Below are positions 17,828 through 26,011 of a stretch of 53,823 nucleotides of DNA, piece by piece. A program made the position numbers and the translations under genes. A model generated the notes under the pieces. That model was not told the DNA's origin and searched no databases. It saw only the letters and a list, made by a program, of their open reading frames with translations. Origin of the DNA: SG-bin9 sp049323835 (GTDB lineage: Bacteria; Pseudomonadota; Alphaproteobacteria; Rhizobiales; Xanthobacteraceae); contig JBMOOJ010000130.1 of the NCBI GenBank assembly GCA_049323835.1, forward strand, positions 1-53,823, given 5' to 3'. Every line of letters starts with the position of its first letter. Position 1 is the stretch's first letter.

Positions 17828-18279
17828 TCAATGTTCAGTTGCCCTGACGGGTGAAGCAAGACCGCAGTGTCTCGCCAGACTAGCTGCAACGCGAGGCGCG
17901 GTTTGCCCATCCCAAAGGGGTATTCGCGGTGGAGAATTCGGCGCCGAAGCAATTGCAGCAGTCGCGGCGCTTAGTACGGTCTCGGGCGTAACGAGCCGGT
18001 TCGTGCCGAGCGATATCGTGATGGGTCTCTCTGTATTGGGCCGCAAGGTCAGGCACGGAATGCCGAGGTACGATGTCTCTTCCTGCACGCCCCCCGAATC
18101 TGTGATGGTCAGAGCCGAGCCCGATACGAGATTCATGAAGTCGATGTATCCCAAAGGCTCGATCAAGCGTATCGCGCTGTGTTGCAGACGTTCCGTCAAG
18201 CCGTTTTTCTCGATGTTTGCGCGCGTGCGCGGATGCACCGGGAAAACGATATGCCCGCACTTGCAACAGCGCCTCAAAT
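17828..18279 (-). pseudogene. wecB: Truncated UDP-N-acetylglucosamine 2-epimerase (C-terminal remnant)
   Basis: About 150 codons match the C-terminal domain of the non-hydrolysing UDP-GlcNAc 2-epimerase: IVFPVHPRTRANIEKNGL, then LGYIDFMNLV, TDSGGVQEETSYLGIPCLTL and NTERPITI. A complete enzyme has about 370 aa, so the N-terminal 60 percent, with the first Rossmann domain, is missing. The similarity stops at about 18275-18280, exactly where the tylF-type gene ends (stop 18274-18276). The open frame runs on to 18373 only as antisense-like sequence within tylF. This is a deletion or recombination scar. Confidence 0.8.
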
Positions 18280-19353
18280 CTTGATTACAAGCGCCTGACC
18301 TGTCGGCAAGCTGGCGACATTCTCTTCTCGCGAAGCAAAAAAGTCGTCTACAGCACGTTTTGCGCCGGGGCACGAGTCCGTACCATAGTCGTCACATATG
18401 ACGACCCCCCCACTGACGACGCGATCAAAAAAGTACTCAAGCGTATCCCAAGTCGGCTGGTACAAATCGACATCGATATGCACAAAAGCTAATGGCCCCT
18501 CGGGAACATCCTTGAATCGACTTGGTATCCATCCTTTATATATATGACAACAATCAAAGCGGTTCAGATTACTGGCGATTTCGTCGACCGACACCGAAAA
18601 TACACCGGGTGCCCAATAGCTCCCATCAAACTCTCCCGGCACGGAGAGACCCTCGAACGAATCAAAGAGGTGCACTTTTCTGCCTCTCCGCTGCGCTGCT
18701 TCACACAGGAGTTCAGCCGTGGCACCACGGTAACATCCAGCCTCAACAAAATCGCCATCGAGATGTTCGACGAGCCTCAGCATTTGATTAACAAGATACT
18801 TCCTGTCATAAGAATGCCAATTGCCATGGTCCATATAGCGCTTATAGTATTCTTTAAATGGTTCATCGTCGAGCCAGACTCTCCCAAACTCGCTGAACTT
18901 GAATTTCGGATAGACGGCGAAGGCTAGTCGTTCAGCAACTTGGTATCTTTCGAACTCCCCCCATGGCGACGCAGCCCGCGATAGAGCTTCAGCCAGCGCC
19001 TCGATACTTACGAGCTGGGTTCCCGAGTCGGGATTTGGCTTTCTAAGACTTCGCAGGATTAACGCCGCAATTTTCTGACCAAAAGCTGACGGGCTGTCTG
19101 ACTGAGCGAGTATCTTTGCTGCTAGAATCTCTTTTTCGGTGAGATTTCGGCTCGTGCTTGTGAGAAGTGCGAGTGGATCAACGATCTGGGCCAAGTCAGA
19201 AGCCTGAATGGCTTGCGGAACTGTATAAATAACGTCGGCGTCGGGCACTTGGCGACGCTTCTGTTCGCTGTCCGGCGGAGCCGGGGCCCTATCGGGGGAG
19301 CAATACTCAACCATCTCAGAGTTCCTTCTATTGCGATCGCCGCAACTAGTCAT
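18274..19353 (-). CDS. TylF/MycF-family O-methyltransferase
   Basis: A 359-aa protein whose C-terminal 220 residues are a TylF-type SAM-dependent sugar O-methyltransferase. They show VEAGCYRGATAELL (motif I), HLFDSFEGL and the Mg-binding acidic stretch FVHIDVDLYQPTWDTL, then VVICDDYG. The N-terminal 130 residues are extra. The ATG at 19353 overlaps the wzt-type stop by 8 nt. Base composition differs from its neighbours: I count 23 G/C in the 60 bases from 18781 and 26 in the 60 from 18541, against 39 from 20401. It probably arrived by recombination. The role is inferred to be O-methylation of a sugar of the exported glycan. Confidence 0.88.
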   Translation of the reverse strand: MTSCGDRNRRNSEMVEYCSPDRAPAPPDSEQKRRQVPDADVIYTVPQAIQASDLAQIVDPLALLTSTSRNLTEKEILAAKILAQSDSPSAFGQKIAALILRSLRKPNPDSGTQLVSIEALAEALSRAASPWGEFERYQVAERLAFAVYPKFKFSEFGRVWLDDEPFKEYYKRYMDHGNWHSYDRKYLVNQMLRLVEHLDGDFVEAGCYRGATAELLCEAAQRRGRKVHLFDSFEGLSVPGEFDGSYWAPGVFSVSVDEIASNLNRFDCCHIYKGWIPSRFKDVPEGPLAFVHIDVDLYQPTWDTLEYFFDRVVSGGVVICDDYGTDSCPGAKRAVDDFFASREENVASLPTGQALVIKI

Positions 19354-20662
19354 CAACGCCCCAAGAACCCTCGAGAGACTTCTCTTCTCGATTCATGTGG
19401 AGTTCTGCTTCCAGATTGACGATGCTTTCGGTGAAAATTTTCCCTGGCCCCCGAACCTCGAACTGAATTCCGTTGTCGAGAAATGCGATCTTCTGACCGG
19501 TCCGCTCGTCGGCTGCGCCAAACGTCACGAAATAAGTACCCGCGCTGAGCCACATTCTGACCGAGGCTCGACAGGTGATTATCTCGCCAGCTCGGAGCGG
19601 AGGTGCTTTTTTACCTTGGCTGGTGGTCGTAATCCCGAACAGAACTGTGGATCGCCGATCGCGGACAGCAAACCCAAGCGTGTAGCCATCCAATGGCTTT
19701 TCCGCTCGCATGCGGAAAGTTAAAAAATACCCATCACCGCTCTGCAGTTGAGAAACCTTATCGCCGAGAGAGTCGTAAATACCAAAATCGATCACCGTCG
19801 CCAGATCGGATTCATAGAGAACGCCACCGGCTGCTGATCCCGGTGAAGCAGACGCATCGACCGGTTCCGACAGAACTCTGGCTCGCNNNNNNNNNNGCCC
19901 ACCGAAAAGTATCTTCTGATACTCCAATGTCATGGAGGATGGATCTCCATCTCCTTTTATGTGCCCTCGATCCATGATGAGCATCCGATTGCATAACGTG
20001 GAGATCGTGTTTAGGTCGTGAGAAACGATAACAACCGTGCACTCCGACCCGCGAAGCTCAGCCAATCGCTTGAAACACTTCTGTTGGAATACGGCATCTC
20101 CGACCGACAACGCCTCGTCGAGGATCAGAATGTCGGAGCGCAGCAATGAGGCGACCGAGAAGGCGAGCCGCACGTACATGCCGCTGGAGTACCGCTTCAC
20201 CGGCACGTCGATGAAGCGATCGATTTCGGCGAAGTCGATGATCTCGTCGAGCTTCGCGGCGATTTCGGATTGGCTCAGGCCGAGGAGGGCGCCCGCCATG
20301 AAAACATTCTCGCGTCCGGTCATGTCCGGATGAAATCCCGTTCCGACCTCGAGCAAGGATCCGACGCGCCCGCGAATTTCCGCGCGCCCTTCGGTCGGAT
20401 CGGTCACGCCTGACAGGATCTTCAGAAGCGTGCTCTTGCCCGAGCCGTTGCGGCCGACGATCCCGAGAATCTCACCGCGCTTGATCTCGAAGCTGACGTT
20501 GCGCAGCGCCCAGAAGTAGTCGTTGTCGTCGCGGCCGACCAGCGACGTATACTCCTTCAGGTGTCCGACGAGGCTCCCCATCGAACCTGCATCCTGCTGG
20601 CGCGCCGGAACCAGATAACGCTTGCCGAGGTTCTCGCAGCGGATGGCGAATTCAGAGGACAT
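19346..20662 (-). CDS. wzt: Polysaccharide ABC transporter ATPase with C-terminal carbohydrate-binding domain (Wzt type)
   Basis: The N-terminal ATPase (about 1-250) has GRNGSGKST, the signature YSSGMYVRLAF, Walker B ILILDEALSVGDAVF and the switch VSHD. The C-terminal 150 residues form a Wzt_C-type beta domain, which in known systems reads the chain terminus of the glycan before export. Ten N bases (19887-19896) interrupt the linker between the domains. The frame matches on both sides with the gap as drawn, so its true length is unknown. It overlaps the permease stop by 11 nt and the tylF start by 8 nt. The 3' half has lower GC than the 5' half. Confidence 0.9.
   Translation of the reverse strand: MSSEFAIRCENLGKRYLVPARQQDAGSMGSLVGHLKEYTSLVGRDDNDYFWALRNVSFEIKRGEILGIVGRNGSGKSTLLKILSGVTDPTEGRAEIRGRVGSLLEVGTGFHPDMTGRENVFMAGALLGLSQSEIAAKLDEIIDFAEIDRFIDVPVKRYSSGMYVRLAFSVASLLRSDILILDEALSVGDAVFQQKCFKRLAELRGSECTVVIVSHDLNTISTLCNRMLIMDRGHIKGDGDPSSMTLEYQKILFGGXXXXRARVLSEPVDASASPGSAAGGVLYESDLATVIDFGIYDSLGDKVSQLQSGDGYFLTFRMRAEKPLDGYTLGFAVRDRRSTVLFGITTTSQGKKAPPLRAGEIITCRASVRMWLSAGTYFVTFGAADERTGQKIAFLDNGIQFEVRGPGKIFTESIVNLEAELHMNREEKSLEGSWGVDD
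19887..19896. other. Assembly gap (10 N)
   Basis: Ten unresolved bases lie inside the wzt-type gene, between the codons for LFGG and RARV. This is a scaffold join, not biology, but it lies in the linker of a two-domain protein beside a composition change, so sequence may be missing. Confidence 0.99.
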
Positions 20663-21473
20663 CGACAGTCGTTCGTTCGTTGATGGAAAACACGATCAGG
20701 CCGGATATCACGACCGCTGCCGTGAGGCCGAGAGCGATCGGGAGCGCCCAGCTGAACTGCAGGGCTTGATCCAGCAGCAGCCAGCGGAAGCTTTCGACAC
20801 CCCAGTACATCGGATTGAGCTGATAGAAAAATGTCAGGTTCGCCGGCACCACGCTTGCCGCGTAAAGGATCGGCGAGAGATACATTCCCCCCTGAAGGGC
20901 GATGGTCAGCGCCGGCCGGACGTCCCTGAACCGCACCACGATCGCGGCGGCCCAGAGGCCGACGCCGGCGCCTGCGAGCGAAATCATCAGCAGCACGACG
21001 GGCGCCAAAAGCACCAGTTTAAGCGAGGGGTAGTAGCCATAGAACGCGGCGAGGGCGAGGAGGATTACGAGCTGGATCGCGGTATCGAGCATCTCGCGGA
21101 TGACGGCCGCGATCGGCAGAATGATGCGGGGAAAGTAAACCTTCGAGATCAGCGTCAGATTGTCCTGCAACGATCCCGTAACGGCCATCGTTGTCCGTGC
21201 GAAATGCTGCCAGGGGATCAGGGCCGCGAAGACATACACCGGATAGGGATAGTTGTTGCTGTTCACACGCAGCAGCAGGCCGAACACGACCGTCATCAGC
21301 ACGAGCTGGAACAGTGGCTCCAGCACGGCCCATGCACTGCCCAGAGCCATCTGCCGATAGCGGCTCTTGAAGTATCGCTCGACGAAAAGCACGACCAGCT
21401 CGCGATGGCTCAGCACCTCGGAGATGGACGGCAGATAGGATCGCCGCGACGCATCGATAATCTTGATTTTCAT
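20652..21473 (-). CDS. wzm: Polysaccharide ABC transporter permease (Wzm type)
   Basis: A 273-aa membrane permease of the ABC-2 family that forms the channel for export of undecaprenyl-linked O-antigen or capsule. The cytoplasmic N-terminal interface RELVVLFVERYFKSRYRQ is followed by WAVLEPLFQLVLM and about six transmembrane helices. The frame is open upstream to 21578, but the ATG at 21473 (MKIKIIDASRR) matches family N-termini. It is first in the minus-strand run and divergent from the nucleotide-sugar dehydrogenase. No Wzx or Wzy is seen, which supports ABC-dependent export. Confidence 0.9.
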   Translation of the reverse strand: MKIKIIDASRRSYLPSISEVLSHRELVVLFVERYFKSRYRQMALGSAWAVLEPLFQLVLMTVVFGLLLRVNSNNYPYPVYVFAALIPWQHFARTTMAVTGSLQDNLTLISKVYFPRIILPIAAVIREMLDTAIQLVILLALAAFYGYYPSLKLVLLAPVVLLMISLAGAGVGLWAAAIVVRFRDVRPALTIALQGGMYLSPILYAASVVPANLTFFYQLNPMYWGVESFRWLLLDQALQFSWALPIALGLTAAVVISGLIVFSINERTTVDVL

Positions 21474-21743
21474 GCCTCGGCAATGCCCATTGTCTCGAAA
21501 AAAAACGGGCGGCGTGGTGGAAGGGTGCTTCAATCGCAGCCTGGCCTGCAGATCGGCCTCCCGCGAAAGCCCGGTCATATCCAGCCGGGCCGGTCGCTAT
21601 CATACCCCTTGGGATGTGTCGAGAGCAGACGCGCGCGCCGGCTTGTAAGCTACTGCTTTTCCGGCTGTTTTGTCCGGATGTTCCGATTGACCCGCATGCG
21701 GGACTTCGCTACTCGGTCTCATCGCCTTGGCAACTGTCCGGAA
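21474..21743. promoter_or_regulatory. Divergent promoter region between wzm-type and dehydrogenase genes
   Basis: These 270 bases separate two divergent transcription units of the polysaccharide locus and must carry at least two promoters. I see no convincing sigma-70 boxes or operator to pinpoint. Confidence 0.4.
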
Positions 21744-23060
21744 ATGATGGTCACAAACACACCAAAGCCGGTTGCTTCGCAGCACGGGCGCGCCGTCGCT
21801 GTGATCGGACTGGGTTACGTCGGCCTCCCTGTTGCTGTTGCATTCGGCCGGTCCGGGGCGCGAACGATCGGCTTCGATATCGACGAGCGGCGGATTAGCG
21901 AGCTTGCCGGTGGTTTCGACCGGACCCATGAGATCGATGCCGCCGATCTCGCCGCTGCGCAACTGACGTTCACAAGCGATCCGGCCGCTCTGAAATCGGC
22001 GGACTTTTTCATCGTCACGGTGCCGACCCCGATCGACGCTGCGCGGCGGCCCGATCTGACGGCGCTCCGCAAGTCCTCGGAGACGGTGGGCCGCGCGCTC
22101 TCGCGCGGCGCGATTGTCGTCTATGAGTCGACTGTCTATCCCGGCGCGACCGAGGAGTTCTGTCTTCCCATTCTCGAGCAAGCGTCCGGTCTCAAGGGGG
22201 GAGCGGATTTTACGGTCGGCTACAGCCCGGAACGCATCAACCCGGGTGACAAGCAGCATCGCTTTGAGACCATCCAGAAGGTCGTCGCCGGACAGGATCG
22301 GGCAACTCTCGACATCGTTGCCGAGGTCTACGGGTCGGTGGTCTCCGCGGGAGTCTTTAAAGCTTCGAGCGTCAAGGTGGCTGAGGCCGCGAAGGTGATC
22401 GAAAACACCCAGCGTGATCTCAATATCGCGCTGATGAACGAACTCTCGGAAATCTTTCACCTGCTCGATATCGATACCACCGAGGTTCTCGCCGCGGCCG
22501 GCACCAAATGGAATTTTCTCAACTTCACGCCTGGTCTGGTTGGCGGCCACTGCATTGGCGTCGACCCCTACTATCTGACGCACCGTGCGGAGATCGCCGG
22601 GTATCACCCTGAAGTCATTCTCGCCGGACGCCGTATCAACGACAGGGTCGGTCATCGTGTTGCGCAGGAATGCATCCGGCGGCTGATGCAATCGGGAATT
22701 TCGCGTGGGCAGGTTGCCGTGCTGGGGCTGACGTTCAAAGAGAACGTTCCTGACATACGCAACTCGAAGGTGTTCGATGTGATCGCAGGGCTGCGTGACG
22801 CAGGTTTGACGGTCAGGGTGCATGATCCGCTCGCCGATTCCGGCGACGTTCGGCATGAATTCGGTCTCGAACTTGAGCCGATGGAACGTCTGGCGGGCTC
22901 GCATGCGGTAATTTTTGCTGTGCCGCATCAGCAGTACATGGATGATGCCTGGAAAGTGGTGACATCGTGCCTTGTTGGCGATGGCGGCGTTGTACTTGAC
23001 GTTAAGTCCCGCCTCGATGTCGCAAAGAAGCCGGATAGCGTTACGCTGTGGCGGCTCTGA
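21744..23060 (+). CDS. tviB: UDP-N-acetylhexosamine 6-dehydrogenase (TviB/WbpO family)
   Basis: A 438-aa NAD-dependent dehydrogenase that oxidises C6 of a UDP-HexNAc to the uronic acid. It shows the Rossmann loop AVIGLGYVGLPVAVAFG, TVPTPID, VGYSPERINPGD, KVAEAAKVIENTQRDLN and GGHCIGVDPYYLTH, with catalytic Cys near residue 270. The pattern of these blocks fits Salmonella TviB and Pseudomonas WbpO better than UDP-glucose dehydrogenases. The frame is open far upstream, but that part is antisense to wzm; ATGs at 21744 and 21747 are the credible starts. An AsnB-type amidotransferase follows 86 bp downstream. Confidence 0.9.
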   Translation: MMVTNTPKPVASQHGRAVAVIGLGYVGLPVAVAFGRSGARTIGFDIDERRISELAGGFDRTHEIDAADLAAAQLTFTSDPAALKSADFFIVTVPTPIDAARRPDLTALRKSSETVGRALSRGAIVVYESTVYPGATEEFCLPILEQASGLKGGADFTVGYSPERINPGDKQHRFETIQKVVAGQDRATLDIVAEVYGSVVSAGVFKASSVKVAEAAKVIENTQRDLNIALMNELSEIFHLLDIDTTEVLAAAGTKWNFLNFTPGLVGGHCIGVDPYYLTHRAEIAGYHPEVILAGRRINDRVGHRVAQECIRRLMQSGISRGQVAVLGLTFKENVPDIRNSKVFDVIAGLRDAGLTVRVHDPLADSGDVRHEFGLELEPMERLAGSHAVIFAVPHQQYMDDAWKVVTSCLVGDGGVVLDVKSRLDVAKKPDSVTLWRL

Positions 23061-23146
23061 AGAAGGCCGTGTTCGGCGTTTGACGGCATTCGTCTTCGCC
23101 CGGCGCGCTTCCTGCGTGCGAGCCTTGCCAACGATCTGGAGCTGAC

Positions 23147-25069
23147 ATGTGCGGAATCGCCGGATTTGTCGATGGTTCGCGGGGGCGGAGCAGGTCCGAA
23201 CTGGATCGCCTTGCGCGCGCAATGACCGATCAGATGATCCACCGTGGTCCGGACGACGATGGAACGATCGTCGATGAAGACGGCGGTATCGCTCTCGGTT
23301 TCCGCCGTCTCGCCATCATCGATCTCACCCCTGCAGGGCACCAGCCGATGGAATCGGCATGCGGGCGGTGGGTGATCGTCTTCAACGGCGAGATCTACAA
23401 TGCCGAAGATATGCGCCTCGGCCTGACTGGCGTCAATTTCCGCGGGCATTCCGACACCGAAGTTCTGATCGAGAGCATCGCCCGGATCGGTGTCGAGGCG
23501 GCGCTTGATAAAGCGATCGGAATGTTCGCTTTTGCCGCGTACGACCGTCGGACCAGGACCACATGGTTCGCGCGCGACCGGCTCGGCAAGAAGCCGCTCT
23601 ATCTCGGTCAGTTCGGGCGGACCTTGATGTTCGCATCGGAGCTGCGCTGCTTCCGGGTGCATCCCGATTTCAGGGCTGAGCTCGATCCGGAGGCGATTGC
23701 CGCTTACACCCGTTTCGGTTACGTGCCGCACCCGCTTTCGATTTATCGCAGTGTCCGTCAGCTCGATCCAGGAAGCTGGGCGCGTCTCGATGCGTCCGGT
23801 GTCTTGCAAACCGGCTTCTACTGGCGGGTCGAGGACGTGGCTGCAAAGCAGATGCAGGGCGGCGTTGCGGGACCCGACGAGGTTGCCATCGAAGACCTTG
23901 AGCGCCTGCTGGCGGATTCAGTGAAGCGGCGCATGGTGTCAGATGTCCCGCTCGGTGCGTTTCTGTCGGGTGGCATCGATTCTTCACTCGTCGTTGCATT
24001 TATGCAGGCCCAGTCAGCCGAGCCCGTGCACACATTCTCGATCGGCTTCAACGTCGAGGGTTATGACGAAGCGCCGCATGCAAGGGCTGTTGCGGCACAC
24101 CTCGGCACCAAACACCGCGAGTTTTACGTCTCTCCGGAGGAAGCGCTGGCGGTGGTTCCGAAGCTGCCTGACATTTACGACGAACCATTTGCTGACAGCT
24201 CGCAGATTCCGACCTACATCGTCTCGAAGCTTGCCAGGCAGCATGTCACGGTTGCGCTGTCAGGCGACGGCGGCGACGAAAGCTTTGCTGGTTATGGCCG
24301 GTACGCACAGGTGCGCGAATGGTCGCAGACCATTGCATCGACGCCGGCTCTGGCAGGGCCATTGGCTTCGGCTGGCATTGCGCTTCTGCAATCGCGCGTC
24401 GTTGCGCCGATGCGACGTTCTCTTCCGGGGCGTGTCCTCGCGCGCGGTGAGAGCTATTTGGCCCGGATGCGGGACGCAGCAAATCGGCAAGTGTTCGAGC
24501 ACACCTACATGGGTATGGCATCGCAGGGGCGCCCGCCCGCAGAGTTTCTGGCTCGCCCGCGCGAACGACTCGCGCCGGTGTGGGATGGATCGCTTGCGGG
24601 ACGATACCCGGATCCGGTTCAGCGCGCGCAGATGATCGACTTTATGACCTATCTGCCGGATGACATTCTGACGAAAGTCGATCGCGCCAGCATGGCCGTC
24701 AGTCTTGAAGTCCGGGCGCCGCTGCTCGATCACCGTGTCGTCGAATTCGCATGGCGGCTGCCGCATCGATTGAAAATGCGGGGTGCCGATGCGAAGTGGG
24801 CGCTCCGTCAGATCCTTTACAAGTACGTCCCGCGTGACATCATCGATCGGCCGAAGATGGGCTTCGGCATTCCGATCGATCACTGGCTGCGTGGGCCGCT
24901 TCGCGATTGGGCCGAGGCGCTGATCGATGAAAGGCGTCTCGAGCAAGAGGGCGTTTTCGCCGCGAAAGCGGTTCGCGCGATGTGGGCGCGTCACCTCTCC
25001 GGCGAGACTTGGCAATATCCGATCTGGTGCGTGCTGATGTTTCAGGCCTGGCGCGAACGATGGGGCTAG
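23147..25069 (+). CDS. asnB: Glutamine-dependent asparagine synthetase family amidotransferase (copy 1)
   Basis: A 640-aa two-domain enzyme. The N-terminal class II glutaminase domain has catalytic Cys2 (MCGIAGF), HRGPDDDG and FNGEIYN. The C-terminal synthetase domain has the PP-loop SGGIDSS (274-280) and SGDGGDE. The ATG has GGAG upstream. True AsnB makes asparagine, but members in glycan loci, such as WbpS, amidate uronic acids. Its place directly after the UDP-HexNAc 6-dehydrogenase favours a sugar-uronate substrate (inference). It is paralogous to the copy at 30823. Its TAG and the convergent methyltransferase TAG share the four bases CTAG. Confidence 0.9.
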   Translation: MCGIAGFVDGSRGRSRSELDRLARAMTDQMIHRGPDDDGTIVDEDGGIALGFRRLAIIDLTPAGHQPMESACGRWVIVFNGEIYNAEDMRLGLTGVNFRGHSDTEVLIESIARIGVEAALDKAIGMFAFAAYDRRTRTTWFARDRLGKKPLYLGQFGRTLMFASELRCFRVHPDFRAELDPEAIAAYTRFGYVPHPLSIYRSVRQLDPGSWARLDASGVLQTGFYWRVEDVAAKQMQGGVAGPDEVAIEDLERLLADSVKRRMVSDVPLGAFLSGGIDSSLVVAFMQAQSAEPVHTFSIGFNVEGYDEAPHARAVAAHLGTKHREFYVSPEEALAVVPKLPDIYDEPFADSSQIPTYIVSKLARQHVTVALSGDGGDESFAGYGRYAQVREWSQTIASTPALAGPLASAGIALLQSRVVAPMRRSLPGRVLARGESYLARMRDAANRQVFEHTYMGMASQGRPPAEFLARPRERLAPVWDGSLAGRYPDPVQRAQMIDFMTYLPDDILTKVDRASMAVSLEVRAPLLDHRVVEFAWRLPHRLKMRGADAKWALRQILYKYVPRDIIDRPKMGFGIPIDHWLRGPLRDWAEALIDERRLEQEGVFAAKAVRAMWARHLSGETWQYPIWCVLMFQAWRERWG

Positions 25070-26004
25070 AGAACCAGCCGCCGGGCAATCACGTGATGAT
25101 TGGGGTGATCCATCGTTCGCTTTATTGAGCCGAATCCTGCTTGCCGCAGCCACGTAATGATTTCGTGATAGGGGTAGGTGTCGTTAATTCCGGGCGATGC
25201 AGCATCGAACCAGCCACCGGCATCGTCGCCCTTGACGTTCTTGATGTAGGTGAGCCTCTCATCCAGGGTCATACCGGCGGTCGCGCGCCGGAGTGCCTCG
25301 ACTTCGACGTAGTAGTCGAATGTCCCGATATCGCTGCCATCCGGTTCGGCGTAGAGCATCATAAAAAGATTGCCGTCTGGCTTAACGAGCTGCGATATAT
25401 TGCGGAAGGCTGCGTAAGTGTCTCCGGTGTGGTGCAGAACGCCGAATGACCAGACAAGATCGAACGGCTCGAGCGGAGGGAGCTGTTTCGTAAGATCGTG
25501 TTGAAAGACCTGTACGCGATTGCCGAACTCCGCGCAGGCGGCTTGAGTATGCCGTACTCCGGCAACGGAAAAATCGACTGACGTAACATTGGCGCCCAAT
25601 GAAGCCATCGCCCAGGAGAAGCGCCCCGAACCGCAGCCGGCATCCAAAACGCGCTTGCCTGCAAACCATTCAGGCGCGAGCTGGGTGTACTGCAACACGA
25701 GTTTAGGTTCGCGCTCCTTGAGTTCCGGACGATTGATGATCCAGTCCCCATCGGGCATGTCGCGCCATTGGTAGTCGAAGCTATCGTTCGTCTCGCGGGT
25801 TAGCGGGAAATCCCGAATCGTCGCTGCCGATAGATGCCGGACCATTGATCGCAGCCGGCTGACTTCGAACTGAAGATATTTCAGTTCGGACCGGATCGCA
25901 TCGATATCCGGGGTCACGTGTGAAACAACGGCTTGCGGCCCTGAACCGTCACTCAGAGAACGCGATCCGCGAAGCCATCGGCCGATGGAAGATTTCAGCG
26001 ACAT
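25066..26004 (-). CDS. Class I SAM-dependent methyltransferase
   Basis: About 312 aa from the ATG at 26004; upstream codons to 26109 overlap the fcl gene and are unlikely. A helical N-terminal segment with SELKYLQFEVSRLRSMV-like heptads precedes the methyltransferase domain with RVLDAGCGSGRFS (about 118-130) and FDLVWSFGVLHHTG. Relatives act on sugars or on glycan chain ends. It starts 8 nt after the fucose synthase stop, so the two are co-transcribed. Confidence 0.85.
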   Translation of the reverse strand: MSLKSSIGRWLRGSRSLSDGSGPQAVVSHVTPDIDAIRSELKYLQFEVSRLRSMVRHLSAATIRDFPLTRETNDSFDYQWRDMPDGDWIINRPELKEREPKLVLQYTQLAPEWFAGKRVLDAGCGSGRFSWAMASLGANVTSVDFSVAGVRHTQAACAEFGNRVQVFQHDLTKQLPPLEPFDLVWSFGVLHHTGDTYAAFRNISQLVKPDGNLFMMLYAEPDGSDIGTFDYYVEVEALRRATAGMTLDERLTYIKNVKGDDAGGWFDAASPGINDTYPYHEIITWLRQAGFGSIKRTMDHPNHHVIARRLVL

Positions 26005-26011
26005 GATGCGA

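Noticed and set aside
17828..18373. Intact small gene of 181 codons
   Set aside because: The C-terminal part is plainly the end of wecB, and the N-terminal 30 codons are sequence from within tylF on the same strand, so it is a remnant.
20622..21743. Upstream half of an 812-codon open frame ending in the tviB-type gene
   Set aside because: It is antisense to the clear Wzm permease. Only the part from 21744 has dehydrogenase homology.
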